Assembly (NCBI GenBank): GCA_016721925.1
Contig: JADKHE010000013.1
Span: 653,440 to 717,439, forward strand
Length of the DNA: 64,000 nucleotides
Source of the DNA: Candidatus Skiveiella danica
GTDB taxonomy: Bacteria > Pseudomonadota > Gammaproteobacteria > Burkholderiales > Burkholderiaceae_C
Reading direction: 5' to 3'
Shown: piece by piece, positions 51,097 through 59,930 of the stretch
Layout: each line of letters opens with the position of its first letter
Numbering within the stretch: the first letter of the stretch is position 1
Translations under genes and position numbers: made by a program
Notes under the pieces: generated by a model
The model's input: the letters and a program-made list of their open reading frames with translations, nothing else
What the model was told of the DNA's origin: nothing
Databases searched by the model: none

Positions 51097-52281
51097 ATGG
51101 CGAACGACTTTCTCTTTACCTCCGAATCCGTCTCGGAAGGCCACCCGGACAAGGTAGCCGACCAGATTTCCGACGCGATTCTCGATGCCATCTTCAAGCA
51201 GGATCCCCGCAGCCGCGTGGCCGCCGAGACGCTGACCAATACCGGCCTCGTGGTGCTGGCCGGCGAAATCACCACCAACGCGCACGTGGATTACATCCAG
51301 GTCGCGCGTGACACCATCAAGCGCATCGGGTACGACAACACCGACTACGGCATCGACTACAAGGGCTGCGCCGTGCTGGTGGCCTACGACAAGCAGAGCA
51401 ATGACATCGCCCAGGGCGTGAACCACGCCTCCGACGACCACCTGAACACCGGCGCGGGCGACCAGGGCCTCATGTTCGGCTACGCCTGCGATGAAACACC
51501 TGAACTGATGCCCGCGCCGATCTACTACGCGCACCGTCTGGTGGAGCGCCAGGCGCAGTTGCGAAAAGACGGCCGGCTGCCTTTCCTGCGCCCCGACGCC
51601 AAGAGCCAGGTCACCATGCGCTACGTCGATGGCAAGCCGCACAGCATCGACACCGTGGTGCTGTCCACCCAGCACAGCCCTGACCAGAGCGAAACGCAGA
51701 CCAAGATGAAAGACAGCTTCATTGAGGCCGTGATCGAGGAAATCGTCAAGCCGGTACTGCCGAAGGAATGGCTGCAGAACACGAAATACCTGGTCAACCC
51801 CACCGGCCGCTTCGTCATCGGCGGCCCACAGGGCGACTGCGGCCTCACGGGCCGCAAGATCATCGTCGACACCTATGGGGGCGCCTGCCCGCACGGCGGG
51901 GGCGCCTTCAGCGGCAAGGACCCGACCAAGGTGGACCGCTCCGCCGCCTACGCCTGCCGCTACGTGGCCAAGAACATCGTCGCCGCCGGCCTGGCGCGCC
52001 AGTGCCAGATCCAGGTGGCCTACGCCATCGGCGTAGCGCACCCGATGAACGTGACGGTCTATACGGAAGGCACCGGCGTGATTGCGGACGAGCGCATCGC
52101 CGAGATCGTGCGCGAGGTCTTCGACCTGCGCCCCAAGGGCATCATCCAGATGCTGGACCTGCTGCGCCCGATCTACGAAAAAACCGCTGCCTACGGGCAC
52201 TTCGGCCGTGAAGAGCCGGAATTCACCTGGGAGCGAACCGACAAAGTCGCCGTCCTGCGCGACCTCGCCGATCTCAAGTAA
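51097..52281 (+). CDS. metK: S-adenosylmethionine synthetase MetK
   Basis: MetK makes S-adenosylmethionine from ATP and methionine. The 394-residue protein starts [20 protein letters not shown] and has the ATP and metal motifs [25 protein letters not shown], and the later [21 protein letters not shown] (in part) and the P-loop-like [16 protein letters not shown]. The AGGAG ribosome site lies nine bases upstream. A hairpin terminator follows the stop. Confidence 0.98.
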   Translation: MANDFLFTSESVSEGHPDKVADQISDAILDAIFKQDPRSRVAAETLTNTGLVVLAGEITTNAHVDYIQVARDTIKRIGYDNTDYGIDYKGCAVLVAYDKQSNDIAQGVNHASDDHLNTGAGDQGLMFGYACDETPELMPAPIYYAHRLVERQAQLRKDGRLPFLRPDAKSQVTMRYVDGKPHSIDTVVLSTQHSPDQSETQTKMKDSFIEAVIEEIVKPVLPKEWLQNTKYLVNPTGRFVIGGPQGDCGLTGRKIIVDTYGGACPHGGGAFSGKDPTKVDRSAAYACRYVAKNIVAAGLARQCQIQVAYAIGVAHPMNVTVYTEGTGVIADERIAEIVREVFDLRPKGIIQMLDLLRPIYEKTAAYGHFGREEPEFTWERTDKVAVLRDLADLK

Positions 52282-52293
52282 GCAGCCCAACCA

Positions 52294-52325
52294 CGGCACC
52301 TCCTGGTGCCGATCTTAATTTTGGG
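52294..52325 (+). terminator. Hairpin terminator after metK
   Basis: CGGCACC (52294-52300) and GGTGCCG (52305-52311) make a perfect seven-base stem with a TCCT loop. ATCTTAATTTT follows, a broken T-run. Position just past the metK stop supports termination. Confidence 0.7.
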
Positions 52326-52360
52326 GGGCGGCCGAGGATGCAGGCGCTTGACCAAGGGCT

Positions 52361-52654
52361 TCAGACGCAGCCAGTGGGTTTGGGCAGGCCGCCGTATTTG
52401 GTGATCGGCTTCATCGGGCCGGTCATCCAGAGCTTGAACACCGCATTCTGGTCTTCGTTCAGGTACTTGGCGAACTTGCGAATCGGCGGCACGCTGCTGA
52501 ATTCCTCGAAATACGCCCGCGCCTTCATGATCTGGTCCCATTTGGCCTCGTCAAGTTCATAGCCGTCGGCTTCGGCCATGGCCCGGCCAACGTCCTCGGT
52601 CCATGCATTCATGTCCGTCAGGTAGCCGTCGCCGTCGCGTTCGGGAATATTCAT
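52361..52654 (-). CDS. TusE/DsrC-family sulfur-relay protein
   Basis: The 97-residue protein matches the TusE/DsrC fold: DGDGYLTDMNAWTEDVGRAMA, then FEEFSSVPPIRKFAKYL, and a flexible C-terminal arm ending KPTGCV with the single penultimate cysteine. TusE relays sulfur in 2-thiouridine modification of tRNA; DsrC of sulfur oxidisers or reducers has a second upstream cysteine, which is absent here. That favours a TusE-like role or a regulatory DsrC-like role. It is convergent with metK and lies downstream of a thioredoxin. Confidence 0.88.
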   Translation of the reverse strand: MNIPERDGDGYLTDMNAWTEDVGRAMAEADGYELDEAKWDQIMKARAYFEEFSSVPPIRKFAKYLNEDQNAVFKLWMTGPMKPITKYGGLPKPTGCV

Positions 52655-52713
52655 GGGATGCCTTTCATTTACGAAGGTGAAATCAATGCCAACCAGGCTC
52701 CGGGCCCGCCATG

Positions 52714-53100
52714 TCAAGCGTGCTGGCCAGCCGGAGCGGGCGCCAGCACGGCGCCTTGGCGGGCATGCTCGTCGACCAAACGGTCGAGAAAGCCGCGGAG
52801 AAAACCTTCGGTCTGCGCGCCGTGAAAACGCTCCATGACCACACCTCGGCTGTAGGCGATGACGGTCGGGAAGCCTTTGGCCTGATGCCGGCCGGCGATC
52901 CGCATGTTTTCGTCGGCATCAACCTTCGCCAGCACAAATTTCCCGCCATAACCGCCGACCAGGCGCTCCAGCAGGGGCGTGAGCACGCGGCAGGGGCTGC
53001 ACCATTCGGCGCCGATGTCGAGCACGACCGGCACCTCGTGCGAGCGGGCCAGCACCAGCGAATCAAAATCGGCTTCTACAACGTCGTAAGAGAGATTCAT
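52714..53100 (-). CDS. Thioredoxin-family protein (WCSPC active site)
   Basis: The product of about 128 residues has a thioredoxin fold with active site GAEWCSPCRVLTP, differing from the classical WCGPC. The cis-proline is in KGFPTVIAYSRG. The N-terminal MNLSYDVVEADFDSLVL lacks a signal, so it is probably cytosolic. The frame is open to 53343, but the ATG at 53100 starts the recognisable domain. It lies 60 bases before the TusE/DsrC-like gene on the same strand; a shared thiol chemistry is a guess. Confidence 0.88.
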   Translation of the reverse strand: MNLSYDVVEADFDSLVLARSHEVPVVLDIGAEWCSPCRVLTPLLERLVGGYGGKFVLAKVDADENMRIAGRHQAKGFPTVIAYSRGVVMERFHGAQTEGFLRGFLDRLVDEHARQGAVLAPAPAGQHA

Positions 53101-53411
53101 GGCTTGCGGATATTTTCCTGAGGTACGGGGGCCAGTATATTGTTCATGCCAATTTTCCGCAGCGGCCTGACGCAATTCCAGGGATTCCCTTCGAGGGATC
53201 CGCTGCCTGTACAGCCACTGGCTAGTGCCCCATTGCGACGGGTAGATGGGCACCACGAATGCGACTCTTGCGCTTGCTGCTTCCGCGCCGGGGTCTGGAC
53301 GGCAAAAAGACGGACAAAACCCCTGCGCTGCACGACCCCACAAGTCTCAAGCAAACAACCCGGGAGTTACCGGCTCCTCGACCCGACAAGGGGACCCCAA
53401 GGTGCCCTTGC
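53101..53411. other. Gap without a recognised gene
   Basis: This 311-base stretch between the thioredoxin and a secreted-protein gene holds several short overlapping frames but none with a recognisable domain. A TATACT-like hexamer at 53131-53136 on the minus strand could belong to the thioredoxin promoter. I see no tRNA or repeat copy in it. Confidence 0.5.
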
Positions 53412-54065
53412 TCATTTGGCAGGCGGCACCTGAGACAGCAACACCGCTTCCAGTTCGCCCGCGCCCTGCGGATGGGAGGCGGGACGGGTGACGAGGCGCT
53501 TGGCCAACACAATGCCGGCGGCCGGCGCGGTCCAGCGGGTTTCGACTTCACCAAAGTTGTTCGTGGTGACCACCTTGTAGGCCTTGTAAGTGCCCGCCGG
53601 CACCGTGACGTCCTCCCAGGCCTCCACCTTCCAGTTCACTTCCAGCGGAACGCTCCGTCCCGTGGCGGGCGTTGTCACGGTGTGCTTCGACGTCCAGGTC
53701 TTGCCCACCTGCATGGGCCACTGGAAACCCACGGGCGGTTCAAAGACCATCGTTGCCTTGCCCTCCGCATCGAGAGTGGCCATGTTGGCATGGGTCTTGG
53801 GGTCAAACGCGCTGCCGCCAAGCCGCGCCATCTGGATCACCGCCGGACGCCCTTCCCAGGTGGCGTGTGTGAAGGTCCAGACCACCGGCCCGTCAAAGGT
53901 GCCCAGGCTGCCGGAGCTCTTGCGATGAAAGGTCGTCACCGTGCCGGCCGGGGTGGCCGCAGGCGATTCGGCGACCGGTTGAGCGAAAGTGGGGACCGAC
54001 AAAAAGGACATCACCACCACGGCCGCTGCAAACGCGACAGGTTGAAAGGTGTTCAGGCGTTTCAT
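53412..54065 (-). CDS. Secreted protein of unknown function
   Basis: The 217-residue protein has a clear Sec signal peptide (MKRLNTFQPVAFAAAVVVMS then FLSVPTFAQPVA). The mature part is beta-rich, with TFHRKSSGSLGTFDGPVVWTF in part, PVGFQWPMQVGKTW, and WEDVTVPAGTYKAYKVV. The layout (VGKTW..., VPAGTYKAYKV) resembles periplasmic proteins of the DUF3108-like type, but I do not recognise a named family with confidence. It lies 127 bases after the cyclase-family gene on the same strand. Confidence 0.72.
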   Translation of the reverse strand: MKRLNTFQPVAFAAAVVVMSFLSVPTFAQPVAESPAATPAGTVTTFHRKSSGSLGTFDGPVVWTFTHATWEGRPAVIQMARLGGSAFDPKTHANMATLDAEGKATMVFEPPVGFQWPMQVGKTWTSKHTVTTPATGRSVPLEVNWKVEAWEDVTVPAGTYKAYKVVTTNNFGEVETRWTAPAAGIVLAKRLVTRPASHPQGAGELEAVLLSQVPPAK

Positions 54066-54192
54066 GGTTTTCTCCTCCGAATGGTCTTTGCGACTCCCGG
54101 AGCCCGGATGACGCCGGGAAGGGCTGAAGCCCCATGTTCATCATGCGCCGCTTCGGTTTGGGCGCCATGATTTTTCTCAACGTTGCCGCTGG

Positions 54193-55182
54193 TCAGTTGA
54201 AACTCTGCTTGCCCTTGGGTTTGTCACAGGCGGCTGTACGTTCGCGCAACCCCTTCGCCTCGTTCCACACCAGGCGCTTCTCGTTGAAGGGCAGCGGCGC
54301 CTCCGGCACCTCACCGGGTCGTGTGCCGTGTGACCAATCCGGCGGACAGATGGCCGTGAAACTGGCAAAGCCGCCGGTGCCGCCTTTCAGCCGCGGAAAG
54401 CCGATGGCCACCAGTGCGCCGGTTTCAGGCACCTGGTCCAGATGCGCCACGCCCTCAGCCTGCATGTAGCCGTTGGCCATCAACCAGTCTTCCGAGGTCA
54501 ATGTGGGGGTGGAATCGGTGTCCAGCGGCTCGTGGCCGTGCAGCAGAATCTGCCGTTCCAGATGCAGAAACATTAGCGCTTGCAGCGACACCCCCGGAAA
54601 GCGGCCATCAGCCGGCTGAAAGCGCTTCGCGTCCGGCCACCGCTTGTGCCAGTCCGAGCGCACCATGACCACCGCTCCTTCCGGAACCCGCCCGTTCCGG
54701 CGCTCCCAGGCGCGCACGTCGGCAGCCGTGAGCTGGTAGTTCACATCCGCCTGAACCCGGTCCGCAATCGAGATCACCGCCAGCTTGCGCAACGCCAGCG
54801 TGGGTGGCAGCTCGTCGATGGCCGCAAAGCACGGGTGCCAGTGCGCCGGCGGGTCCAGCTGCGTGCCGAACTGGTCGGTGGCAAAGGTGTAGGCCGTGGT
54901 CTCCAGCCCGGTCTTCTCATAGGTGAACGGCGCATAGGGCGCCGTCTCATCCAGCCGGCCAGTGCCTTGGGCGAAACGGGTGGTCGGGGGAAAACCTTTC
55001 CACACCGGGCTGTCAGGCTCCAGCACATGCGACAGCGACACGAAGCGCGCCCGCGCGAAGGCCTGGTCCCAGACGCCCCAAAGACCGGCTGCACGCTTTG
55101 CCTTCGCGGACACCGCGGCTGGCAGGGTGGCGCTGCCCGCAACAGCAAGGCTGGTGAGTTTGAGCAAGTGACGACGGTCCAT
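54193..55182 (-). CDS. Tat-exported cyclase-family protein (kynurenine formamidase-like)
   Basis: The 329-residue protein has a twin-arginine leader (MDRRHLLKLTSLAVAGSATL) and a cyclase/KynB-type fold. The domain begins with FVSLSHVLEPDSPVWKGFPP. The usual metal motif HxGTHxDxPxH is altered to QFGTQLDPPAHW, so two of the histidines expected from KynB are glutamine while the aspartate is kept. Later landmarks are GAVVMVRSDWHKRWPD and DTDSTPTL. Family members hydrolyse N-formylkynurenine or related amides; the actual substrate here is unknown. Confidence 0.82.
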   Translation of the reverse strand: MDRRHLLKLTSLAVAGSATLPAAVSAKAKRAAGLWGVWDQAFARARFVSLSHVLEPDSPVWKGFPPTTRFAQGTGRLDETAPYAPFTYEKTGLETTAYTFATDQFGTQLDPPAHWHPCFAAIDELPPTLALRKLAVISIADRVQADVNYQLTAADVRAWERRNGRVPEGAVVMVRSDWHKRWPDAKRFQPADGRFPGVSLQALMFLHLERQILLHGHEPLDTDSTPTLTSEDWLMANGYMQAEGVAHLDQVPETGALVAIGFPRLKGGTGGFASFTAICPPDWSHGTRPGEVPEAPLPFNEKRLVWNEAKGLRERTAACDKPKGKQSFN

Positions 55183-55343
55183 GGCGAACTCCTGACAACG
55201 ACAAAGTGATTGTTCTCAACCGCCGCCGGGCTCCCATCCGACCGGCTGAACTGCCCTCTTGGCATCGATGACGCCGATGCGAGTCAGGTGGCATGCCCAT
55301 GCACCACGCCACCGGTTCGTCAGGGGCCGGCGTCGCCATCGCC

Positions 55344-55739
55344 TCAAGACTCGGCTAGATGGCAAGCCACGCAGAGCTTGTTGCCGTCCGGATCCCGGAA
55401 ATAGGCACCGTAGTAATGTTCGTGGTACTCAGGTCGCAGGCCGGGTGCTCCTTCCGAGACACCCCCATTCGCCATCGCGACGGCGTAGGCGTCGCGAACA
55501 GCCGCACGGTCCGCCGCCAGAAACGCCACCATCTGCCCGTTGCCCGGGTGATGCGGCTGCTGGTCATAGGGCCTGCCGATCAGGAACAGCGGGCGCGGGT
55601 CCGGTTGCGATTGCCAGCCCGCCCACGGCCGGCTGGCATCAAGAAAGCGGGCCTCGATGCCCAGCGCGCCCAGGACCGGCTGGTAGAACGCAAGGGCGCG
55701 CTGAAAGTCGCTGACGCCGACGAAGATGTGGGAAAACAT
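55344..55739 (-). CDS. VOC-family (glyoxalase-like) protein
   Basis: The 131-residue protein is a single vicinal-oxygen-chelate domain: SHIFVGVSDFQRALAFYQPV, LGIEARFLD, GQMVAFLAADRAAV, and the C-terminal YYGAYFRDPDGNKLCVACH with a typical FRDPDGN motif. The first histidine and a late acidic residue are likely metal ligands. Small VOC proteins often confer resistance or isomerise small metabolites; no specific role is visible. Confidence 0.88.
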   Translation of the reverse strand: MFSHIFVGVSDFQRALAFYQPVLGALGIEARFLDASRPWAGWQSQPDPRPLFLIGRPYDQQPHHPGNGQMVAFLAADRAAVRDAYAVAMANGGVSEGAPGLRPEYHEHYYGAYFRDPDGNKLCVACHLAES

Positions 55740-55834
55740 GCCAATCGCTCAAAGGGTTCTTTCGGCCGAATGTTGCCGCCAAATGGCCAGCGCGGCAATG
55801 GGCCCAGTCGCCGGAGACTGCGGGGCCTGCGCAC

Positions 55835-56395
55835 TCACGCGGTTGCCAGGCATTTCCTGACGGTATCGAGGGTGCGGGTCGTGATGTCCTTGCCGAAGGC
55901 CTTTTCCAGCATGACCATGAAAACCGGTCCCTTTGGGTGCGGTACATACGCCGTCAGCACGTCGTTGCCAAGCCGCTTGAGGATCTGCACGCCATCGCGC
56001 TCGATCGGCAGGTCGGGTCCCGCTTCTTTGGCGTCGCGCAAGAAGGTGACCACCCGCTTGGCCTCTTGGGGCACAGAAAACACTGCGAAGGGATCGGCGT
56101 CGAGCAGGGTTTGAAGGCTTTGGGCGGACCGCACCACCGTGCCAAAGGTGCGCCCCATCCCGATGGCCATTGCATGCTCTGCCAGATCCTGGATTTCCGC
56201 CGGCGAGGTCAACCCGGAACTGAACACCACGTTTCCGCTCGCCAGCACCGTCCGCACCTCCCCGAAGCCCGCGGACTCGAAACAGCGCTTGAGATCCGCC
56301 ATGCCGGCATTCTGCGGCGTGACGCCTCTCAGAAACGCCACGTAGCGATGGCTGATCCCGGCGGGTCTGCGCGGCCTCGCTGGCACGCCGCTCAC
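55835..56395 (-). CDS. DUF1697 family protein
   Basis: The product of about 186 residues matches DUF1697: RYVAFLRGVTPQNAGMADLK, then FGEVRTVLASGNVVFSSGLT and a later VVTFLRDAK and GNDVLTAYVPHPKG. The function is unknown. No ATG precedes the domain; a GTG at 56395 (or TTG at 56401) is the likely start. Repeat copy 8 lies immediately upstream. Confidence 0.82.
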   Translation of the reverse strand: MSGVPARPRRPAGISHRYVAFLRGVTPQNAGMADLKRCFESAGFGEVRTVLASGNVVFSSGLTSPAEIQDLAEHAMAIGMGRTFGTVVRSAQSLQTLLDADPFAVFSVPQEAKRVVTFLRDAKEAGPDLPIERDGVQILKRLGNDVLTAYVPHPKGPVFMVMLEKAFGKDITTRTLDTVRKCLATA

Positions 56396-56412
56396 GACCA
56401 AATACTCCTGAA

Positions 56413-56460
56413 GTGATAGCTATACATGACCATTTGACGGTGGGTCTTCAAACAAAATGG
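56413..56460 (+). repeat. REP-like dispersed repeat, copy 8
   Basis: This copy reads GTGATAGCTATACATGACCA, then TTTGACGGTGGGTCTTCAAA, then CAAAATGG. The left block GATAGCTA..ATGACCATT matches copy 2 closely. It fills the gap between the sulfatase stop and the DUF1697 start. Confidence 0.7.
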
Positions 56461-56480
56461 CAAATTTCCATCCCGCGTGC

Positions 56481-58628
56481 TCAATACAGCGAATAGGCCT
56501 TTGCGCAGGGGCCGGCGTTTCGAGCCAGCAGGTCCCGGTCGACGTCATTGGTCAAACCGTCAAAGTTCAGGTCGTAGGTGCTCGACAAGCCCCAGGCCTG
56601 ACTGATCATGCGCCAGTTGTCCAGGTCCTGCGCATTCACCACGCCGTCGATGTTGCCGTCGCCGACGCAGGCGGGCTGCGACGCCAGCATGCGGTCCAGC
56701 TTGGCGGTCAGGTCGTCGTAGATGGCCTTCAGCGGGGCGCTGAGCGTTTGCGTCAGCAGGTTCTTGTCGGCGTCGTCAAGGGTGGGCTTCGGCTGGTTCT
56801 GGTCCACCGCGTAGAACTCGTTGACGGGTGCCACGCTACAGCTGTCGTTGGCGGAGTCGTACTGCTGGACCGTGTTGCGCACAACCTTGTGGGTGGCGTT
56901 GCGGATCGCGGTGGACGTGTCGGGCATGATCTCCACCATGTCCTTGCCCGCCTTGTACAGCGCCTGGTTCACCTGACAGCAGGTCTGATAGCCGGTCGGC
57001 TTGTTCGGCACGCTGGGATCCGTGGCCCCGGAGCCCCACCAGACACCACCGTTGTCCTCGCACACGCCCTTGTTGATCGGAATGTGCGAGCAGGTATTGC
57101 CGCCGATCACGCAGGGGCCGTTGCGCCCCCCGTTGCGCTGGATGTTGGCCCCACCCTGAGAAAAATTGATGCTGCGCACGCTGGGCTGGTCCGCCCGCCG
57201 GAGGTAGGGCAGCAGCGTGGCCGAATCCAGCACGCGCGGCACGCTCGCATGCACGTCGATGCCCGCGATTTCGCCGAACAGCTGGTACACGTCGACCATG
57301 TTCACCATGTGTTCGACACTGCGGTTGGCTTGGTTCACCAGCGGCCCGGACACGATCAGGGGCACCCAGACGCCGGTCTGATAGGCCGTGCCTTTGGCCC
57401 GCTGGGCGTTGAACGGCAGCTTGACCATGTTGCCCAGGGTGCCGTTGTCGCCGACGATCACGATCATCGTGTTGCTCGCCGCCGGCGTGTAGGCCAGGGT
57501 GCCGTCAGGGCTTCGTCGGGCCAGGCCCGTCTCGACCAGCAAGCGCCCGACCTCGGTGTCCATGGCCTCGATCATGCGGTTCTGCAGGTCGCGCTGCTCG
57601 GCCAGGCCCGTGCAGCCCAGCGCGTCGCCAGTGCCGCTTGAGCGCGGCGTCAGTGCGCTGGGCGGCTGCTGGATCGGCGTGTGCGCGCCCGTCAGGCTGA
57701 CCGTGGCCATCCACGGGCGTGACGGACTGCGCTGCCGGATCCAGTTGATCGCGGCGTCGACCTCGATGCTGGTGCGGTAGCCCCGCGCGCGCCGGTCGGT
57801 CAGCGGAACGACCTCCACCCCGGCCGCACTGTTGATGACGAGCGGGGAAACGTAATACGCATTCGCCTTGCCGAAATCCAGCGACGCCGGTGGCGTGGCC
57901 TGGCATGCAGCCCGTGGCACAAAGATGCCGCCTCGGGTCACGCACTGCTTGCCGACGGCGTCCTGCCCGGGCGACGCAGCGACCAGGGGCTGACAGGTCT
58001 TGTCGGGCAGATAGCAGGCCCCGCTGTCCGCGCCGCCGCGACTGGCCGGCGGAACGAAGCCGCAGGGGTAGGTGCCCTGCGGCGCGACGCCGCCGGCCGT
58101 GGTGTCGATCGATGCCGGCAAGCCGCCGACCCAGCCGTAGAAGTAGTCCCATCCCAGCACACCGGGCGTGCCGTTGCCGGCGGCATTGTTCTCCGGCCCC
58201 GCCAGATGAAACTTGCCGAACAGGCCGCTTTCATAGCCTGCGGTGCGCAGCAGCTTCGGCGTGGTCATGTCGTCGGGTGTCAGCTGGGAGTTGGCCAGGT
58301 CGTTTTCGCCGATCGCCTGGTAAATGTTGGTGCGCAGCGGATAGCGCCCGACAAACATCGCGGCACGGCCGGGCGAACATTCGGGCATGGACCAGGTGTT
58401 GCCGAAGCGCAGGCCCGCCTGGGCTACGGCGTCGATGTTCGGCATGTTCGGCGGCGTGGCACCGCCATAGCCGAAGGACGGCATCTGGTCGATCCCGACG
58501 TCGTCCATGATCACGAACAGGATGTTGGGCCGCTCCGGCGCCGTCCCGGTGGACGAGCCGCTGCAGCTGGCCAGTAGCAGCGTCGCGAAGGCGAGCAAGA
58601 AAAGAATTCGGAATCCGCGAACAAGCAT
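56481..58628 (-). CDS. Sulfatase lipoprotein with C-terminal dockerin-like domain
   Basis: The product of about 715 residues has a lipoprotein leader (LLAFATLLLASCSGSS, lipid cysteine near residue 22). The sulfatase domain starts PNILFVIMDDVGIDQ with the metal aspartates, and has the formylglycine motif CSPGR with Cys84 in SMPECSPGRAAMFVGRYP. Cysteine-rich inserts lie in the middle. The last 60 residues contain DGNIDGVVNAQDLDNW and DLNFDGLTNDVDRDLL, two calcium-loop duplications of dockerin type. The ATG at 58628 gives the leader; an upstream frame to 58760 does not. A secreted sulfoester hydrolase is likely; the substrate is unknown. Confidence 0.87.
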   Translation of the reverse strand: MLVRGFRILFLLAFATLLLASCSGSSTGTAPERPNILFVIMDDVGIDQMPSFGYGGATPPNMPNIDAVAQAGLRFGNTWSMPECSPGRAAMFVGRYPLRTNIYQAIGENDLANSQLTPDDMTTPKLLRTAGYESGLFGKFHLAGPENNAAGNGTPGVLGWDYFYGWVGGLPASIDTTAGGVAPQGTYPCGFVPPASRGGADSGACYLPDKTCQPLVAASPGQDAVGKQCVTRGGIFVPRAACQATPPASLDFGKANAYYVSPLVINSAAGVEVVPLTDRRARGYRTSIEVDAAINWIRQRSPSRPWMATVSLTGAHTPIQQPPSALTPRSSGTGDALGCTGLAEQRDLQNRMIEAMDTEVGRLLVETGLARRSPDGTLAYTPAASNTMIVIVGDNGTLGNMVKLPFNAQRAKGTAYQTGVWVPLIVSGPLVNQANRSVEHMVNMVDVYQLFGEIAGIDVHASVPRVLDSATLLPYLRRADQPSVRSINFSQGGANIQRNGGRNGPCVIGGNTCSHIPINKGVCEDNGGVWWGSGATDPSVPNKPTGYQTCCQVNQALYKAGKDMVEIMPDTSTAIRNATHKVVRNTVQQYDSANDSCSVAPVNEFYAVDQNQPKPTLDDADKNLLTQTLSAPLKAIYDDLTAKLDRMLASQPACVGDGNIDGVVNAQDLDNWRMISQAWGLSSTYDLNFDGLTNDVDRDLLARNAGPCAKAYSLY

Positions 58629-58804
58629 CTGTCCCCCCGTGCGCAAACTGTTCAAACGATCGGTTTCAGGGCGCAATGTAACAAAGCCGCCAACCACGGA
58701 TGCGAGCCACCGCGAACTGGCGCGCCAGGGGTGGCCACGCGCCAAGGTGAAGCGCGGCACGCGGCGGTCACTTCACCCAAGGACGCACAAGGCGGCAACA
58801 AGCC

Positions 58805-59440
58805 CTAGGCTCCAGGGCTGCGAAACTCCAGCAAGGTGCCGGCGATCAGCTTCAGCCCGATCGCACCCACCAGCAGGCCGGCACCCCGGTTGAGCGCACG
58901 AAAGTGCCGCAGATAGGCGCGCTGCACGGCCGGCCTCGACAGCGCCCAGGCCAGGCCCGTGTGCCAGACCACCGAGTTCAGGAACACCATGGCGACCGCC
59001 AGCCCGACCAGCGTGTTCGAGGGATGGGCCGGAAAGGCCGTCGCAAAGACACTGCCATAGAACAGCGCGATCTTCGGGTTCAGCGCACTGGTGATGAAAC
59101 CCACCCGCAGTGCGCCAGCGTGGGTCGGTACCGCCGCCGCTGCGGCCGCGTCAGGAGCCTTGCCGGAGCGCCAGAGCCTGAAAGCCAGTTGCAGCAGGTA
59201 GAGCCCTCCCGCCACCTGAGCCAGCTGCCGTATGGCCGGGTGGGCCGTGAACACGATGCCGACGCCCGCCACCGCCAGGATGGCCCACATCAGCGTGCCC
59301 GCCGTCATGCCAGCCACCGCGGCCAGAGCCGTCGAACGCTTGCCGGCGGCGGCCAGTTGGCCGATGAGCAGGAAGTTGAAGCCCGGCAGGATCAGCACGG
59401 CCCAATGCAGCACCGCGATGGTGATCAGGGTTTCGAGCAT
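58805..59440 (-). CDS. LysE/RhtB-family amino acid exporter
   Basis: The 211-residue membrane protein has the LysE/RhtB layout: MLETLITIAVLHWAVLILPG, then the conserved LPGFNFLLIGQLAAAGKRSTAL region, a central GFITSALNPKIALFYGSVFA with the family LNPK motif, and a C-terminal pair of helices. Members export homoserine lactone, threonine or other amino acids. Its start overlaps the stop of the upstream membrane protein by 16 bases. Confidence 0.9.
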   Translation of the reverse strand: MLETLITIAVLHWAVLILPGFNFLLIGQLAAAGKRSTALAAVAGMTAGTLMWAILAVAGVGIVFTAHPAIRQLAQVAGGLYLLQLAFRLWRSGKAPDAAAAAAVPTHAGALRVGFITSALNPKIALFYGSVFATAFPAHPSNTLVGLAVAMVFLNSVVWHTGLAWALSRPAVQRAYLRHFRALNRGAGLLVGAIGLKLIAGTLLEFRSPGA

Positions 59441-59856
59441 CTTTGTTCGACTCCGGTTCGTGAAAAGCTGGACAGGCGCAGCCTGGGCATGAAGGCAAAC
59501 ACCAGCAACAGCGCAAGGTACACAGAGCCGGAGACCTTGTCCCGGCTGGCGACGTATTCGCCCAGCGAGCGGTCCTGCAGTACCAGGGCCAGCCCCAGTT
59601 CAGCGCCCACCGTCAGCACAAAGGCCAACAGTCCGGCGGTGACGGATTTCGCCGGCGTGCGGATGTCCGCAAAGCGCCGAAGGACAAACCCCGCCGCGAA
59701 GAAGATCACCGTGGCCATGATCGGCATCTCGGCCAGCTCGGCCCAGCGCTCGCCCATGCGCGGCACGAGGAACGGCACCCGGATCACGCCCAGCATGAAT
59801 CCCGTGCCCATCACGATGGCGAAATAAGTGAAACCGGCGCGCAGGGTCTGGGTCAT
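59425..59856 (-). CDS. Membrane protein of unknown function
   Basis: The 143-residue protein has four hydrophobic segments: AGFTYFAIVMGTGFMLGVI, EMPIMATVIFFAAGFVL, SVTAGLLAFVLTVGAELGLAL in part, and SVYLALLLVFAFMP. I do not recognise the family. The charged loop FLVPRMGERWAELAEMP is conserved-looking. It precedes the LysE-type exporter and overlaps it. Confidence 0.7.
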   Translation of the reverse strand: MTQTLRAGFTYFAIVMGTGFMLGVIRVPFLVPRMGERWAELAEMPIMATVIFFAAGFVLRRFADIRTPAKSVTAGLLAFVLTVGAELGLALVLQDRSLGEYVASRDKVSGSVYLALLLVFAFMPRLRLSSFSRTGVEQRCSKP

Positions 59857-59930
59857 TGACTGGGATGTCCTGAATGGGGAAACGAAGCGATCGGTGTGCG
59901 CGAATCATGCCAAGGGCGCGTACCACGCAT

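Noticed and set aside
53101..53411. Short frames on both strands (up to about 97 codons) in the gap upstream of the thioredoxin gene
   Set aside because: No domain, no ribosome site and mutually overlapping; treated as non-coding.
56460..57641. A 394-codon plus-strand frame opposite the sulfatase
   Set aside because: Val/Gly/His-rich antisense product; the minus-strand sulfatase has all expected motifs.
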